DNA of 64,000 bases from JAKAXS01 sp965279065 (GTDB lineage: Bacteria > Pseudomonadota > Alphaproteobacteria > Rhizobiales > Hyphomicrobiaceae), in contig OZ257134.1 in assembly GCA_965279065.1 (NCBI GenBank), positions 2,852,001-2,916,000 of the forward strand, read 5' to 3'. Position numbers and translations under genes: made by a program. The first letter of the stretch is position 1. Every line of letters begins with the position of its first letter. Of the stretch, positions 8,195-18,500 are shown piece after piece. Below the pieces are notes generated by a model, which worked only from the letters and a program-made list of their open reading frames with translations, did not search any database and was not told the DNA's origin.

Positions 8195-10717
8195 TCAAAC
8201 TGCTCGATAGAAGTCGTCGTCGGTCAGCTGATACACCCCCGCGAACTCAAGTTCGAATTCGGAATCGGCATCGTAATCCGTATTACCTTCCAGCACTGTG
8301 ATCGTGGTGTCGTCGAGCGTCTCGTAGCGAATCTTCATCTCTCCCGGCCGCATGAACGAATCCTGCTGGCCGATCAGCACGAAACGCTGAATGTCCTGGT
8401 CCTTAAACGAGTCACTCAGATCGTCGGCGAACTCCTCACGCACGCGATCGATGTCGATGCGATCGCCGACATCAAAGTCCATGATCTTGTCACGACTGCC
8501 GTGCCCCCGGCCCATCGACGCCGACGAATGGAATACGAACATATCGTCTCCCCCGCCGCCAACCATGACGTTGCGGTCGTCGCTAGCAACGATGACGTCG
8601 TTGCCGCGACCGCCTTTGACGTTCTCGAAGTTGGAAATCAGATCGTCACCGACTTCCAGGCTGCTGGCGCTCTGGGCGATCAAGTCGATCAGTGCATCTG
8701 CCGACGTCGTGGAGATGTCGTAGGTATCCTCGCCATCGCCACCGTCGTAGCGGTCGTCGCCATCATCGCCATCGCTGTGCCCGCTATCGCTGCCGCCATT
8801 GCCGCTGTTTGACGTCGCAACGACCGTATCGTTGCCTCCCCCGAGCGTCACCGTGTCGTTGCCCAGGCCGCCTTCGACGACGTTGTCCTCATTAGAACCG
8901 ACAATGGCGTCATCACCACAGCTGCCGACGACGTTCTCTATACTGGCGATCGTATCGTCGCCGATCTCCGAGCTGCTGGCGCTGCCTTCGGAGAGATCGA
9001 TGACGGCATCCGCGTTGGTGCCGCTGGCGTCATAGGTGTCGGCTCCATCCCCGCCGTCGTAGCTGTCGTTGCCGTCATCGACGCGTGCAACCACGGTGTC
9101 GTTGCCGGCACCGGTATCCACGGTATCGTCACCGGCCCCGCCCGTCACGACGTTGGCGTCATCCGAACCCGTGATTCTGTCATCGCCTGTGCCGCTGACG
9201 ACATTCTCGATACCCTCAAGCGTATCGTTGCCTGTCTGCGCACTCGTGGCCGTCCCGGCACCGAGATCGACATTTGCATCCGCCGAGGTAGCCGCGATGT
9301 TGTAGGTATCGTTACCGTCACCGCCATGGTAGCTGTCGTCGCCGTCGCCGACAGTTGCAATGATCGTGTCATTGCCACTGTCGAGCGCAACCGTATCGTT
9401 ACCCTCGCCACCGATGCCGATATCGTTCCCGTCGCCACCTGCCAGCGTATCTTCGTCCTCTTCGCCGATCAGGGTATCGTTGCCCTTCTCGCCGAATAGC
9501 TGATCCTGGCCCTTGCCGCCCCAAAGGGTGTCGTCGCCCTCGCCGCCGAAGGCGACGTCATCGCCGTCGCCAGCAAAGATCACATCGTCGCCGTCGCCGG
9601 CGACGATGCGATCGTTGCCGTCTCCCCCATAGATGATGTCGTCGCCGTCCAGGCCGATGATGACGTCGTGCCCGCCGAGCGCATCGATGATATCGGCGCC
9701 GGGGGTTCCCACGATTGTCTCGGACCCCTGAGTTCCGACTTGCACTTCCGAATCTGGTCGCGGCAGAAGATCCATCGTCGCCGTCTGGGCAACACTGCCT
9801 TTGCCATCACTCACTTGATACGTAAACGTCACGCTGCTCGTGTCGTCGGCGACCGGTATGAATACCCAAGAGCCGTCCGCACGTTGCTCGATCGTGCCCG
9901 AGGACGCCCGCAAATTGCGAATGCTCAGGGTGTCGCCATCGGCATCCGACGCCAACGCCAACAGATCGGCCGACGACAGCGCCCTTGCCTCGTTGGCCAT
10001 CAGCCCGACGAGAACGACGGGCCCCAGCAGGAACGGCAACCGATTGGTCTGGCGCGGCGGCTCGGGATTGTTCGAACCGCCTCCGCTACCGCCGTCCGGA
10101 CCTTCCTGCCCATCGTCGTCGCCGTCGCCGTCATCACCATCGCCGCCGCCGTGCCCGCCGGACGAGCCGTCCGACCCTGCACCGCCACCGCCACCGTGCG
10201 AGCCTCCCGCCTGCAGCCGCGTCGCGTCGATACCGTCGGTCGTCAGTCCAATGCCGCGACCCGGCGTTGCACCATACAGCTGTTCGTTGTCATTGCTGGA
10301 ACTGATACGTCCGCTGCCACGCCCGAACCGTATCGGTGCGAGTTCCGGCTCCACCGACAAGCCGCCGCCGGATAGATCGATACGAATGCCCGACCCCAAC
10401 GCAGCTGGAATGTCGTCATCTTCGGTGACCACATGACCCTGCTGCTGTGTCTCGACCTCGAGCCCCACCGGCTCGTCGCCGTCCGTCACCTGGCCGCTCT
10501 TGTCCCCTTGGGCGACGGCAGGAGCGGCCTGCGCCGGCGTGCCGCCGAACAGCACATTCTTGAGCATCACGAAAGTGCTAGCGAGAACAAAACCGATCAC
10601 ACCGCGTACAACGATCTTGCCGTCAGCCTGCTCCTCAAGCTCATACTTCCGGCGCGCGGTGCCGTCGTCGTTGAGTTCGAGATGCTTGCCGGACGTCTGA
10701 TCCGTCATACTGCGCAT
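8195..10717 (-). CDS. Secreted RTX protein with cadherin/Ig-like domain, type I substrate
   Basis: The 840-residue protein has two recognisable parts. A cadherin/Ig-like repeat (about 235-320, DADGDTLSIRN and FTYQVSDGKGS) precedes about 350 residues of nonapeptide calcium repeats of the GGxGxDxxx type (from about 335). The tail is acidic with no basic patch, as in type I secreted proteins. Low-complexity Gly/Asp/Ser stretches occupy about 170-215. Oddly, two hydrophobic stretches occur near the N-terminus (about 35-58, VRGVIGFVLASTFVMLKNVL, and about 227-243), unlike a plain RTX substrate. The start is the ATG at 10717, with AGGAGG six bases ahead; it overlaps the exporter stop by 13 bases. 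A surface-adhesin or matrix role is likely; partial retention in the envelope is possible. Confidence 0.8.
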   Translation of the reverse strand: MRSMTDQTSGKHLELNDDGTARRKYELEEQADGKIVVRGVIGFVLASTFVMLKNVLFGGTPAQAAPAVAQGDKSGQVTDGDEPVGLEVETQQQGHVVTEDDDIPAALGSGIRIDLSGGGLSVEPELAPIRFGRGSGRISSSNDNEQLYGATPGRGIGLTTDGIDATRLQAGGSHGGGGGAGSDGSSGGHGGGDGDDGDGDDDGQEGPDGGSGGGSNNPEPPRQTNRLPFLLGPVVLVGLMANEARALSSADLLALASDADGDTLSIRNLRASSGTIEQRADGSWVFIPVADDTSSVTFTYQVSDGKGSVAQTATMDLLPRPDSEVQVGTQGSETIVGTPGADIIDALGGHDVIIGLDGDDIIYGGDGNDRIVAGDGDDVIFAGDGDDVAFGGEGDDTLWGGKGQDQLFGEKGNDTLIGEEDEDTLAGGDGNDIGIGGEGNDTVALDSGNDTIIATVGDGDDSYHGGDGNDTYNIAATSADANVDLGAGTATSAQTGNDTLEGIENVVSGTGDDRITGSDDANVVTGGAGDDTVDTGAGNDTVVARVDDGNDSYDGGDGADTYDASGTNADAVIDLSEGSASSSEIGDDTIASIENVVGSCGDDAIVGSNEDNVVEGGLGNDTVTLGGGNDTVVATSNSGNGGSDSGHSDGDDGDDRYDGGDGEDTYDISTTSADALIDLIAQSASSLEVGDDLISNFENVKGGRGNDVIVASDDRNVMVGGGGDDMFVFHSSASMGRGHGSRDKIMDFDVGDRIDIDRVREEFADDLSDSFKDQDIQRFVLIGQQDSFMRPGEMKIRYETLDDTTITVLEGNTDYDADSEFELEFAGVYQLTDDDFYRAV

Positions 10718-12483
10718 TTCAACCCTCCTGCGGCTTCAGCCGCTGCGGGAGCGAGTGGAGAGGCGATAGCGACCTTCGGTTTGGTCTGCTGCTGGGCAGC
10801 GACGATCTCGTCCTTGGGACCGAACGCGGCAAGGCGTCCGTTCTGCACCACGCCGACCATATCGACCGCGGCAAGTGCGCTCGGCCGATGCGCCACCACG
10901 ATGACAATGCCGCCGCGGGCCCGCACGCCCAAAATGGCCTGCGTCAGAGCCGCTTCGCCCTCGGCGTCTAGGTTGGAGTTCGGCTCGTCGAGCACCACGA
11001 GGAACGGGTTGTCGTAGAGCGCCCGTGCAAGGGCGATCCGCTGCCGCTGGCCGGCTGACAGCGCCATGCCCTGCGGACCCAGAGGCGTCTCGTAGCCCAG
11101 CGGTAGCCGCACCACGAGTTCGTGCACGCCCGCCGCCCGCGCCGCCGCCAGGATCTTCTCGCCATCGGCATTGGGATCCAGCCGGCTAATGTTTTCGCTG
11201 ACGGTTGCATCCAGCAGCGATACTTCCTGCGGCAGGTAGCCGATGTGCCGGCCAAGCGTATCCGATGGCCACTGGTTGAGGTCGGCATCGTCGAGACGCA
11301 CGTTGCCGCGCAACAAGGGCCACACGCCGGTAAGTCCGCGCACGAGCGTCGACTTGCCGCCGCCGCTTGGTCCGATGATGCCGGCCGCCTGGCCCGACTT
11401 GAGTTCGAGCGACAGATCGCTCAGCACGACCGTACCCGTGCTCGGAGCCGCAACCGTCACCTTCTCGACCTTGAGACTGGCGCGCGGGGCCGGCAGGACG
11501 ATCTTGCTCGGAGAATCTTCAAGTGCTGTCAGTGTATCGCTCAGCCGCCCGTAGCTACGGCGGGCTGCCACGACGTTCTTCCACTGGCTGATGGCCAGAT
11601 CCACCGGCGCCAGCGCACGCGCCGATGCAACCGAAGCCGCGATGATCGCACCGCCCGTCAGGTCGCCCTTGATCGTCAGATAGGCGCCAAGACCCAGGAC
11701 GGCTGACTGCAGGATCATGCGCAGCACCTTCGACAGACCGCTCATCGTGCCAGTGATACCGTTGGTCTTGGTCTGCAGTATCAGATGCTCGGCATTGATC
11801 TTGTTGAAGCGAGCGACCGCGTGACCCGCAAACCCCATCGCGTAGATCACGTCGGCATTGCGCGCGTGCGAGTCCGCGATCGAAGCGCGTGCGATCGACG
11901 CCTGCTGCGTCGCCGCGCTATGGCGCTGCGTGGCGAGCTCGGTGATGACGGTCATTGTAGTCAGGATCAGCGCACCGCAGAACGTCAGGATGCCCAGCCA
12001 CGGATGCAGCGCATAGACGAAGGCCAGATACAACGGCATCCACGGCATGTCGAACAGGGCCATCGGCCCCTGCCCGCCCATGAAATGCCGCAACGTATCG
12101 ACGTCGCGGCTGCGCTCGGCCGCCTCCGCAGACGAGAAGCCGTAGCGCGGCATATCGATCGCCACCTTGTGCGCCAACGGCGCCAACTGGAAGTCCAGCT
12201 TCGCACCCAGCCGAACCATGATCTGCGACCGGCTCACGTCCAGGACGCCCTGGAAGAGATAGAGACCGATCGCCAGCGTCGAGAGCGCCAGCAGCGTGGG
12301 AATGCTCTGGCTCGTCAATGCGCGATCGTAGATCTGCAGCATGTAGAACGAACCGGTCAGCGCCAGCACGTTGACCACGCCGGACACGACGAACAGGAAA
12401 ATCAAGATCCCCTTGAGACTTCCCAGTTCGCCGAACGGCGTGCGCCTTTTCGTGAACAGCTTTTTGACCGGCTTCTTGCGCAT
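10705..12483 (-). CDS. Type I secretion ABC transporter (PrtD/LapB-like permease-ATPase)
   Basis: The gene encodes a fused membrane/ATPase half transporter of 592 residues. About 25-310 is a six-helix transmembrane domain without an N-terminal C39 peptidase. The ATPase has Walker A GPSGGGKSTL near 380, the signature LSAGQRQRIALARAL near 485, and Walker B FLVVLDEPNSNLD near 508. PrtD-type exporters move C-terminal-signal RTX proteins straight to the outside using HlyD and TolC partners. Flanking genes are two such substrates and the adaptor. I take ATG 12483, five bases after GGGGA, rather than the GTG three bases before it. It lies 67 bases downstream of the giant peroxidase. Confidence 0.92.
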   Translation of the reverse strand: MRKKPVKKLFTKRRTPFGELGSLKGILIFLFVVSGVVNVLALTGSFYMLQIYDRALTSQSIPTLLALSTLAIGLYLFQGVLDVSRSQIMVRLGAKLDFQLAPLAHKVAIDMPRYGFSSAEAAERSRDVDTLRHFMGGQGPMALFDMPWMPLYLAFVYALHPWLGILTFCGALILTTMTVITELATQRHSAATQQASIARASIADSHARNADVIYAMGFAGHAVARFNKINAEHLILQTKTNGITGTMSGLSKVLRMILQSAVLGLGAYLTIKGDLTGGAIIAASVASARALAPVDLAISQWKNVVAARRSYGRLSDTLTALEDSPSKIVLPAPRASLKVEKVTVAAPSTGTVVLSDLSLELKSGQAAGIIGPSGGGKSTLVRGLTGVWPLLRGNVRLDDADLNQWPSDTLGRHIGYLPQEVSLLDATVSENISRLDPNADGEKILAAARAAGVHELVVRLPLGYETPLGPQGMALSAGQRQRIALARALYDNPFLVVLDEPNSNLDAEGEAALTQAILGVRARGGIVIVVAHRPSALAAVDMVGVVQNGRLAAFGPKDEIVAAQQQTKPKVAIASPLAPAAAEAAGGLKCAV

Positions 12484-12550
12484 CACGTTCCCCTACGGCG
12501 TTTCTTTGCAGGGACCGGGAGAATTTGCCACCCGGCCAGGTCGCGAATGA

Positions 12551-15500
12551 TTAAGCGAAGTCGTTCCCTGTCAGCCCGACGCGACCGATGATGCGGATCG
12601 AGAATTCGACGGATTGGTCGTCGTCCGTGTTGCCTTCCACCAGCGTATCGGTGCCGTCGATCGTGAAGCGCACCTGACCGCTGGCACTGAACGTGGCCGC
12701 GTTGTCGATGAAGTCGTTGTTATCAAGAACCGGCATGAACGGCCTGAGGTCGATCGTATCGCCGGGCGAGAAGCCTTCGATCGTATCGCCATTCGCCGCC
12801 GCCGCCGAGGTGAACACGAACGTGTCGTTGCCTCCTCCGCCGTTGAGCAGGTTGTGCTCGACGCTGGACACCGTGAACGTGTCGTTGCCGGCGCCGCCCC
12901 TGACGTTCTCGATGCCGTTGAGGACATCGACCCCCGACTGCGAACTCTGCGCCGTGCCCGAGCCGGCGGCGTCCAGAGTGACCGTTAGCGCCGCCGTGAT
13001 GGCTTGGTAGTCTATGGTGTCTGAGCCGGCACCGCCGATGAACACGTCGTCGCCGTCGTTCAGCGTCGCGTGGAAGATATCGTTGCCACTGCCGCCGTCG
13101 ATGATGTCGCGCCCTTGATCGCCGAAGATGCGGTCGTTGCCGTCTCCGCCAAAGATCTGGTCGTTGCCCTTGCCGCCGAGCACGGTGTCATCACCGGCTT
13201 CCGCGAAGAGCGTGTCGTCGCCGTCGTTGCCAAGCACGACGTCGGCTCCACCACCGGCAAACACCTGATCGTCGCCGTCGCCGCCTGTCAGGCTGTCGTC
13301 ACCATACCCGCCAAACAACGTATCGTCGCCGGCACTGCCCGACAGGATGTCATTCGTGTCGCCGCCGACACCAACGTCGTTGCCGCTCGTGCCGAGGTAT
13401 ACGACGTAGGGCAGGACGCTGTTCCCGGTACCGGACCCTGATCCATTGCCCGAACCGTTGCCGTTGCCTGACCCCGAGCCGCTGCCCGAACCGTTGCCGT
13501 TGCCCGACCCCGAGCCGCTGCCCGAACCGTTGCCGCTACCCGACCCGGAACCGCTGCCTGAACCTGATCCGCTACCCGATCCTGATCCGCTGCCCGAACC
13601 CGAACCGCTGCCACCGCCCGCATTCTGGCCCGGTGCGTCATCGTCGTCATCATCGTCGTCGCCACCGGAGTGGTTGTCCTCATCATCATCGGGCTCGTCG
13701 TCGTCATCGTTCGGGGAGCTGCCGTTCACGAACTGCGGCGGCGTCGCCCCTGAGAACGTGACCGAGTGTGTCCCGTTCGAGAACGTCTTGGTCCCGTTGG
13801 CGTTGTTGGTCAGCGCATAGTCCGCCAACGACGACCCCTCGACCAATTCCACCACGTCCTGCGCACGCAGCGTGCCGACGATGGTATCGTTGCCACCATG
13901 AGATTTGAAAACGACGCGGTGCGCCGACTGCAACGCCGATATGTCGATCGTGTCGTTGCCCGTCGAGCCTTCCAGCGTAATCGTGCTTGTCGCCAGGCTC
14001 GTGCCCGCGAACGACCCGATCGGCAGGAAAGTGTCGCCACCGCCGAGACCATTGATGATGATCTCTTCAACGTTGTCGAGTTCGGCAATGATCGACGCGT
14101 TGTTCGTCCCGTTGCGGGTAATGACGATCTCGGTATTGCCATTGATGCTGTTGAGACCGGCCGCAAGCGCCTCTGTCCGAGAGTAGATCCGGAAGGTTTC
14201 TGCGACATTCGCGGACCCCGCGATCTTCACGGTATCCGTGCCGCCGTTGCCATCCATAAAGTCGCGGCCATCGCCCACTGACCAGAAGATCGTGTCGTTG
14301 TCGGCGCCTCCGCTTATCGTGTCGTTGCCGGCACCGCCAACGAGCAGGTCGTCTCCGGCATTGCCGTTCAGCGTATCGCCACCGTTGAGACCGAAGATGG
14401 CCTGCGAGTTGGCACCGCCACTGAGGGTCTGCGCACCGTTGCCCCCGGTCACGACCGCAAAACTGGTCCCGGCAAACTGCAGTGTTTCGACAGCCGTCAA
14501 CGTGTCGGTGCCTTCCGCGCCGGTCGCATCCGTGACGGTGATTTCTGTCGCGGTGCTGCCCAACACGAAGTTCGTGACCGGACCGAGGAAGATCGCTGTG
14601 TCATTCCCGGCCCCACCGGCGATCGTGTCGTTGCCGGCTCCACCGGTGATGGTATCGGCGCCATTGCCGCCATCGATGATGTCGTTGCCTTCATCGCCGT
14701 TCAGGATGTCGGCACCGGCTTCGCCGTTGATAGTGTCGTTCCCAGTTCCGCCGGACACTTCGTCGGCCCCACCGCCGGCATTGATGATATCGTCGCCTCC
14801 AAGGCCGATGATGTCCTCGTTCGCAGCCGTACCGTTGAGAACGTCTGGGCCCTCCGTCGGCAGCAGAGGCAGCAGAGCCTGCACCTGCGCGATCGTCAAA
14901 GTCTGGTCGTCGAAGACAAAGCGCTCGAAATTGCGCACGATGTCTTCTTCGCCCGTGATGTTGTTGACGACCTCGATCTCGCCTTCGGCGTTGACTTCAA
15001 AGGTGTAGTTCGCGCGGGGCCCGACAAATATGGCCCGATCCAGTTCGCCGGCGAGACCGCCACCATCGAGAATGTCGTTGCCGGCACCGCCCGTGATCCG
15101 GTCCGCTCCATCGCCGCCGAAGATCTCGTCGTCGCCGATGCCGCCGATAAGAACGTCGTTGCCGCCAAGACCGAAGATGATGTCGTTCCCTGCCAGGCCG
15201 TCGATCGTGTTCGCGTTCTCGTCACCGGCAAGAATGTCGTCCGCCGGTGTAGCCGTAATATTGAACGGAGGCAGCAGCGGCGCCGTCGGCAGTGCGACGA
15301 CGGAGTGCGGCACGCCGGCGACGTCGTTATAGCGAACGATCGCCCTCACCCGAGGAGGTGCCTCAGTATCGAACTCACCGTCGAACGGCGGCGTGAAGCC
15401 GGGGCCGCGGAAACCGGTATCCACAAAGATGCCCGGCTCTTCCTCGATTTGCCATTCGATCTCGAACGGGCCTGTAACGAGGCCGCCCGGATTGTCCGCG

Positions 15501-18500
15501 TCCGTGACGCCGGTCAGGATGACTTGTCCCTGGGGCGTGGTCGTCGTGTTCAGCGTCAGCAGACGGCCGAACTGAGCAATGCCGGAAATGCTCGCGTTGC
15601 CTACCGGCTCGGCGTTGTTGACGGGAACGAGGATTTGCACCTGATCCGCAAACTGCAGCCGTTCGATATTGTGAACGATGTCGACACCGTCGTTGGCTTC
15701 ACCATCCTCAGGATCAGCGTTTGTGACGTGTTCGACTCGCCAGGAATTGGCGTCGATTTGCGTCACGGTGTACTCGGCCCTGCTGCCGCGAAACACCGCC
15801 GTGTCGACGTCGATCGTAGGCAGGCCCGTACCAGGATGTGCCGATGTCGGCCCCGCGTCGAGAATCTCGCGCACGATATGCAGTTGGTTCGGCACGACTG
15901 TTCGTGAGACCAGCAGCTCGAACAGCGACTTGCCGACCCAGGCAGGAACGCCGTCGGCTGCAGTGAAAATGTGTTTCAAACTGTCGACAGTTGCGATCTG
16001 ATTGGCAGCCGTATTGTCTTGACCCGCCGCCGTCAGGCGGATGCGCACGTTCAGCCACTGATCGCCGTCGAGCACGTCGTTACCGCCGTTGCCCTGCAGC
16101 GTATCGCTACCGCCGCCGCCGAGCAGGATGTTGCCGCCGGTAAAGGCGACAGTATCGGCTCCGGACGGATTGGCTGCCAGGCCGAGGAGTTGGCGCAGGC
16201 CGGCGATCCGATCAACGCCCGACTGCGTCAGTTCGTCGTTGAAGAAGACGCCTTCCGTCGTCGCCGTGATGGCACCCGCATCTGGTACGCCCTCGACACG
16301 ATCGTCACCAAGCAGCCGGTCGTTGTGCTCCCAGCCCGACATGGCTTCCACCTTGTCGAAGCGGTTGCGCAGAATGTCGTCCTGCTCGGTCGTGAAGATC
16401 GGTGTGCGCAAGTCCGCATCCGCTCCAAATGCCATGCCCTTGTAGATCGCCCAGTCGAAGCCGAACATGCCTTCGTTGCGGATCACGCTCTCGCCCTGGA
16501 CCATGATGTCGTCGCCGGATTCGGCGTCGAAATCCTGTTCCTCGTTACCCGAGAACATAACGTCGTGGCCTTTGATCGTGCTGTCGAAGAACAGGTCGGA
16601 GTTGTCGCCCGAGATGGTGTCGAAACCACCGGCGCCCTCGATCCAGTCGTCCCCTTCGTTGCCGAGGAGATTGTCGACGCCTTCGCCGCCAAGGACGAAG
16701 TCATTGCCGGCGCCGGCAAAGACTTCCGTGCTGTCGACGCCCGCATAGATGACGTCCTGGCCCGAACCGCCCATCAGGATGTCGCCGATGCCGCCCGATG
16801 ACGCGATGACGTCGTCCCCTTCATCACCTTTGAGGAAGTCCGTCACGTCGCCGGTATCGGTGATGATGTCGTTACCCATGCCACCGTTGACGAGATCGAC
16901 GCCCGCACCCGACTCGATCCGGTCGTCGCCAGCATCGCCCCAGATGCCGTCGTCACCGAAGTCGGTGATGATGGTGTCGTTACCCTGCGTGCCGCCAACC
17001 ACGATATGCTCGCCACCGGTGAACCGCAGGTAGTGCCCTGTCGCGCCGCTCTGGTCGGCGGACGTATCAGCCGGACTCTCGTCGAGAACGGTATTCGGAT
17101 TGTCGCGCTGAACCTTGCCGAGCCCCAAGCCTTCGAGGACGGGATCGATCCCGGACGGATCCTTGCCCGCCGCCGCACCATTGTAGTCCGCTTGGTTGGC
17201 CGCATTGATTTCAAGCGTGAAGTCGTAAAGTGCGAACGCGTCGACGCCGATGTGGCGCGGCACCTCGTCGTCCGCCGTGCCGCGGATACCATCCGCGCCC
17301 GGCAGCGACAGGTCGGTGTTCGCCATGATCAGCTTGGCGAACGAGTTCTGCTCCAGCGATGTCAGCAGGTTCTGACCCTGCGTACGCGTGAGATAATACA
17401 GGCGGTCGCCGTCCTGCAGGTTCTCCATCTGCAGCTCGAACACGGCATTGAACGTGGAGCCCAGCATGCCGCCGAACGGCAGGATCTTTTCCGCCAGGCC
17501 GCCGATCCACAGATCGATGTTGTTGAGACCGGTCTCCACACCCGCCCAATCGCCCGTACCAGTCAAAAACTGGTGGCGATCCAGCGGAACGACAGCTGAT
17601 CCGGTCGCCACACCCATGACGAGTGCGGTCGCCGCGTCGCGCTTCTGCTGCAGCGTACCGTCCTCAGGGATCGACGGATGCGTGCCGTAGGCGGCGATGA
17701 AGTTGATGACGGACGCGGGATTCTTGATGTTCTGCGCGAACTCCACCCAATTGTCGTAGGGTTCCAGGAACGTCGAACCCGACGCCGCGTAGAGTTGCTG
17801 GCGCGCTTCGTTCAGCGTCGGCATGCCGGTGTCACGCCCGCGCGCGATGTTGAGCGTCGCAAGGTCGAGCGGCAGGCCCAGCAGGTTGTTGCGCAACGAG
17901 CTAACGATGAACTCGTCGATCGCGTTGCCGTGCTCGACCACCATACCGCGCACGATGGCGGCAGCTGCCTCGTCGTGCGACATCGTACCGTTGTCGTCGA
18001 AAGCAAGGGGATTGAGGAACGCCTCGACAAGACCCAGTTCGTTGGCGAGAGGCTCACCATCGGGACCAAGGCGCGGCATGCCGTCCGTCAGCATCGAATG
18101 GCCGAAGCGATAGACGGTATTGGCGAACTCGGCGAAAATCGCCGGATTGACGTCCGTGATGTTGTTGAAGACGAAAATGTCGATTTCCGGCTGGATCTTG
18201 CGCGCAAACTCTTCGAACACGAGATGCTGGTACTGCATTTCCGTGGCGAAACGTGCGGCCTGGAACAGACGTTCGCCGTCCCACGCATTCGCTGTCGTCA
18301 ACTGGGCGGCCAGCGCCTGCGCCTCAGCAAAGCTTGTCGGCAGGGCTTGACCCGGGGCCAGATCTGTCGACAGCCACTCGTTGATGAACGCGCGGTCGCC
18401 GCTCTGCAGCACGGTCAACTTCTGCGCTTCCACCTGGCGATTGTGCTCGGAGTGGAAGATGTGGTGCACGGCGGTCAGGCCGATGTTCTCGTTGCCGCGA

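Noticed and set aside
13000..15260. Dense short repeats resembling a CRISPR or satellite array
   Set aside because: They are codon-level RTX nonapeptide repeats in one open frame, without spacers of constant length.
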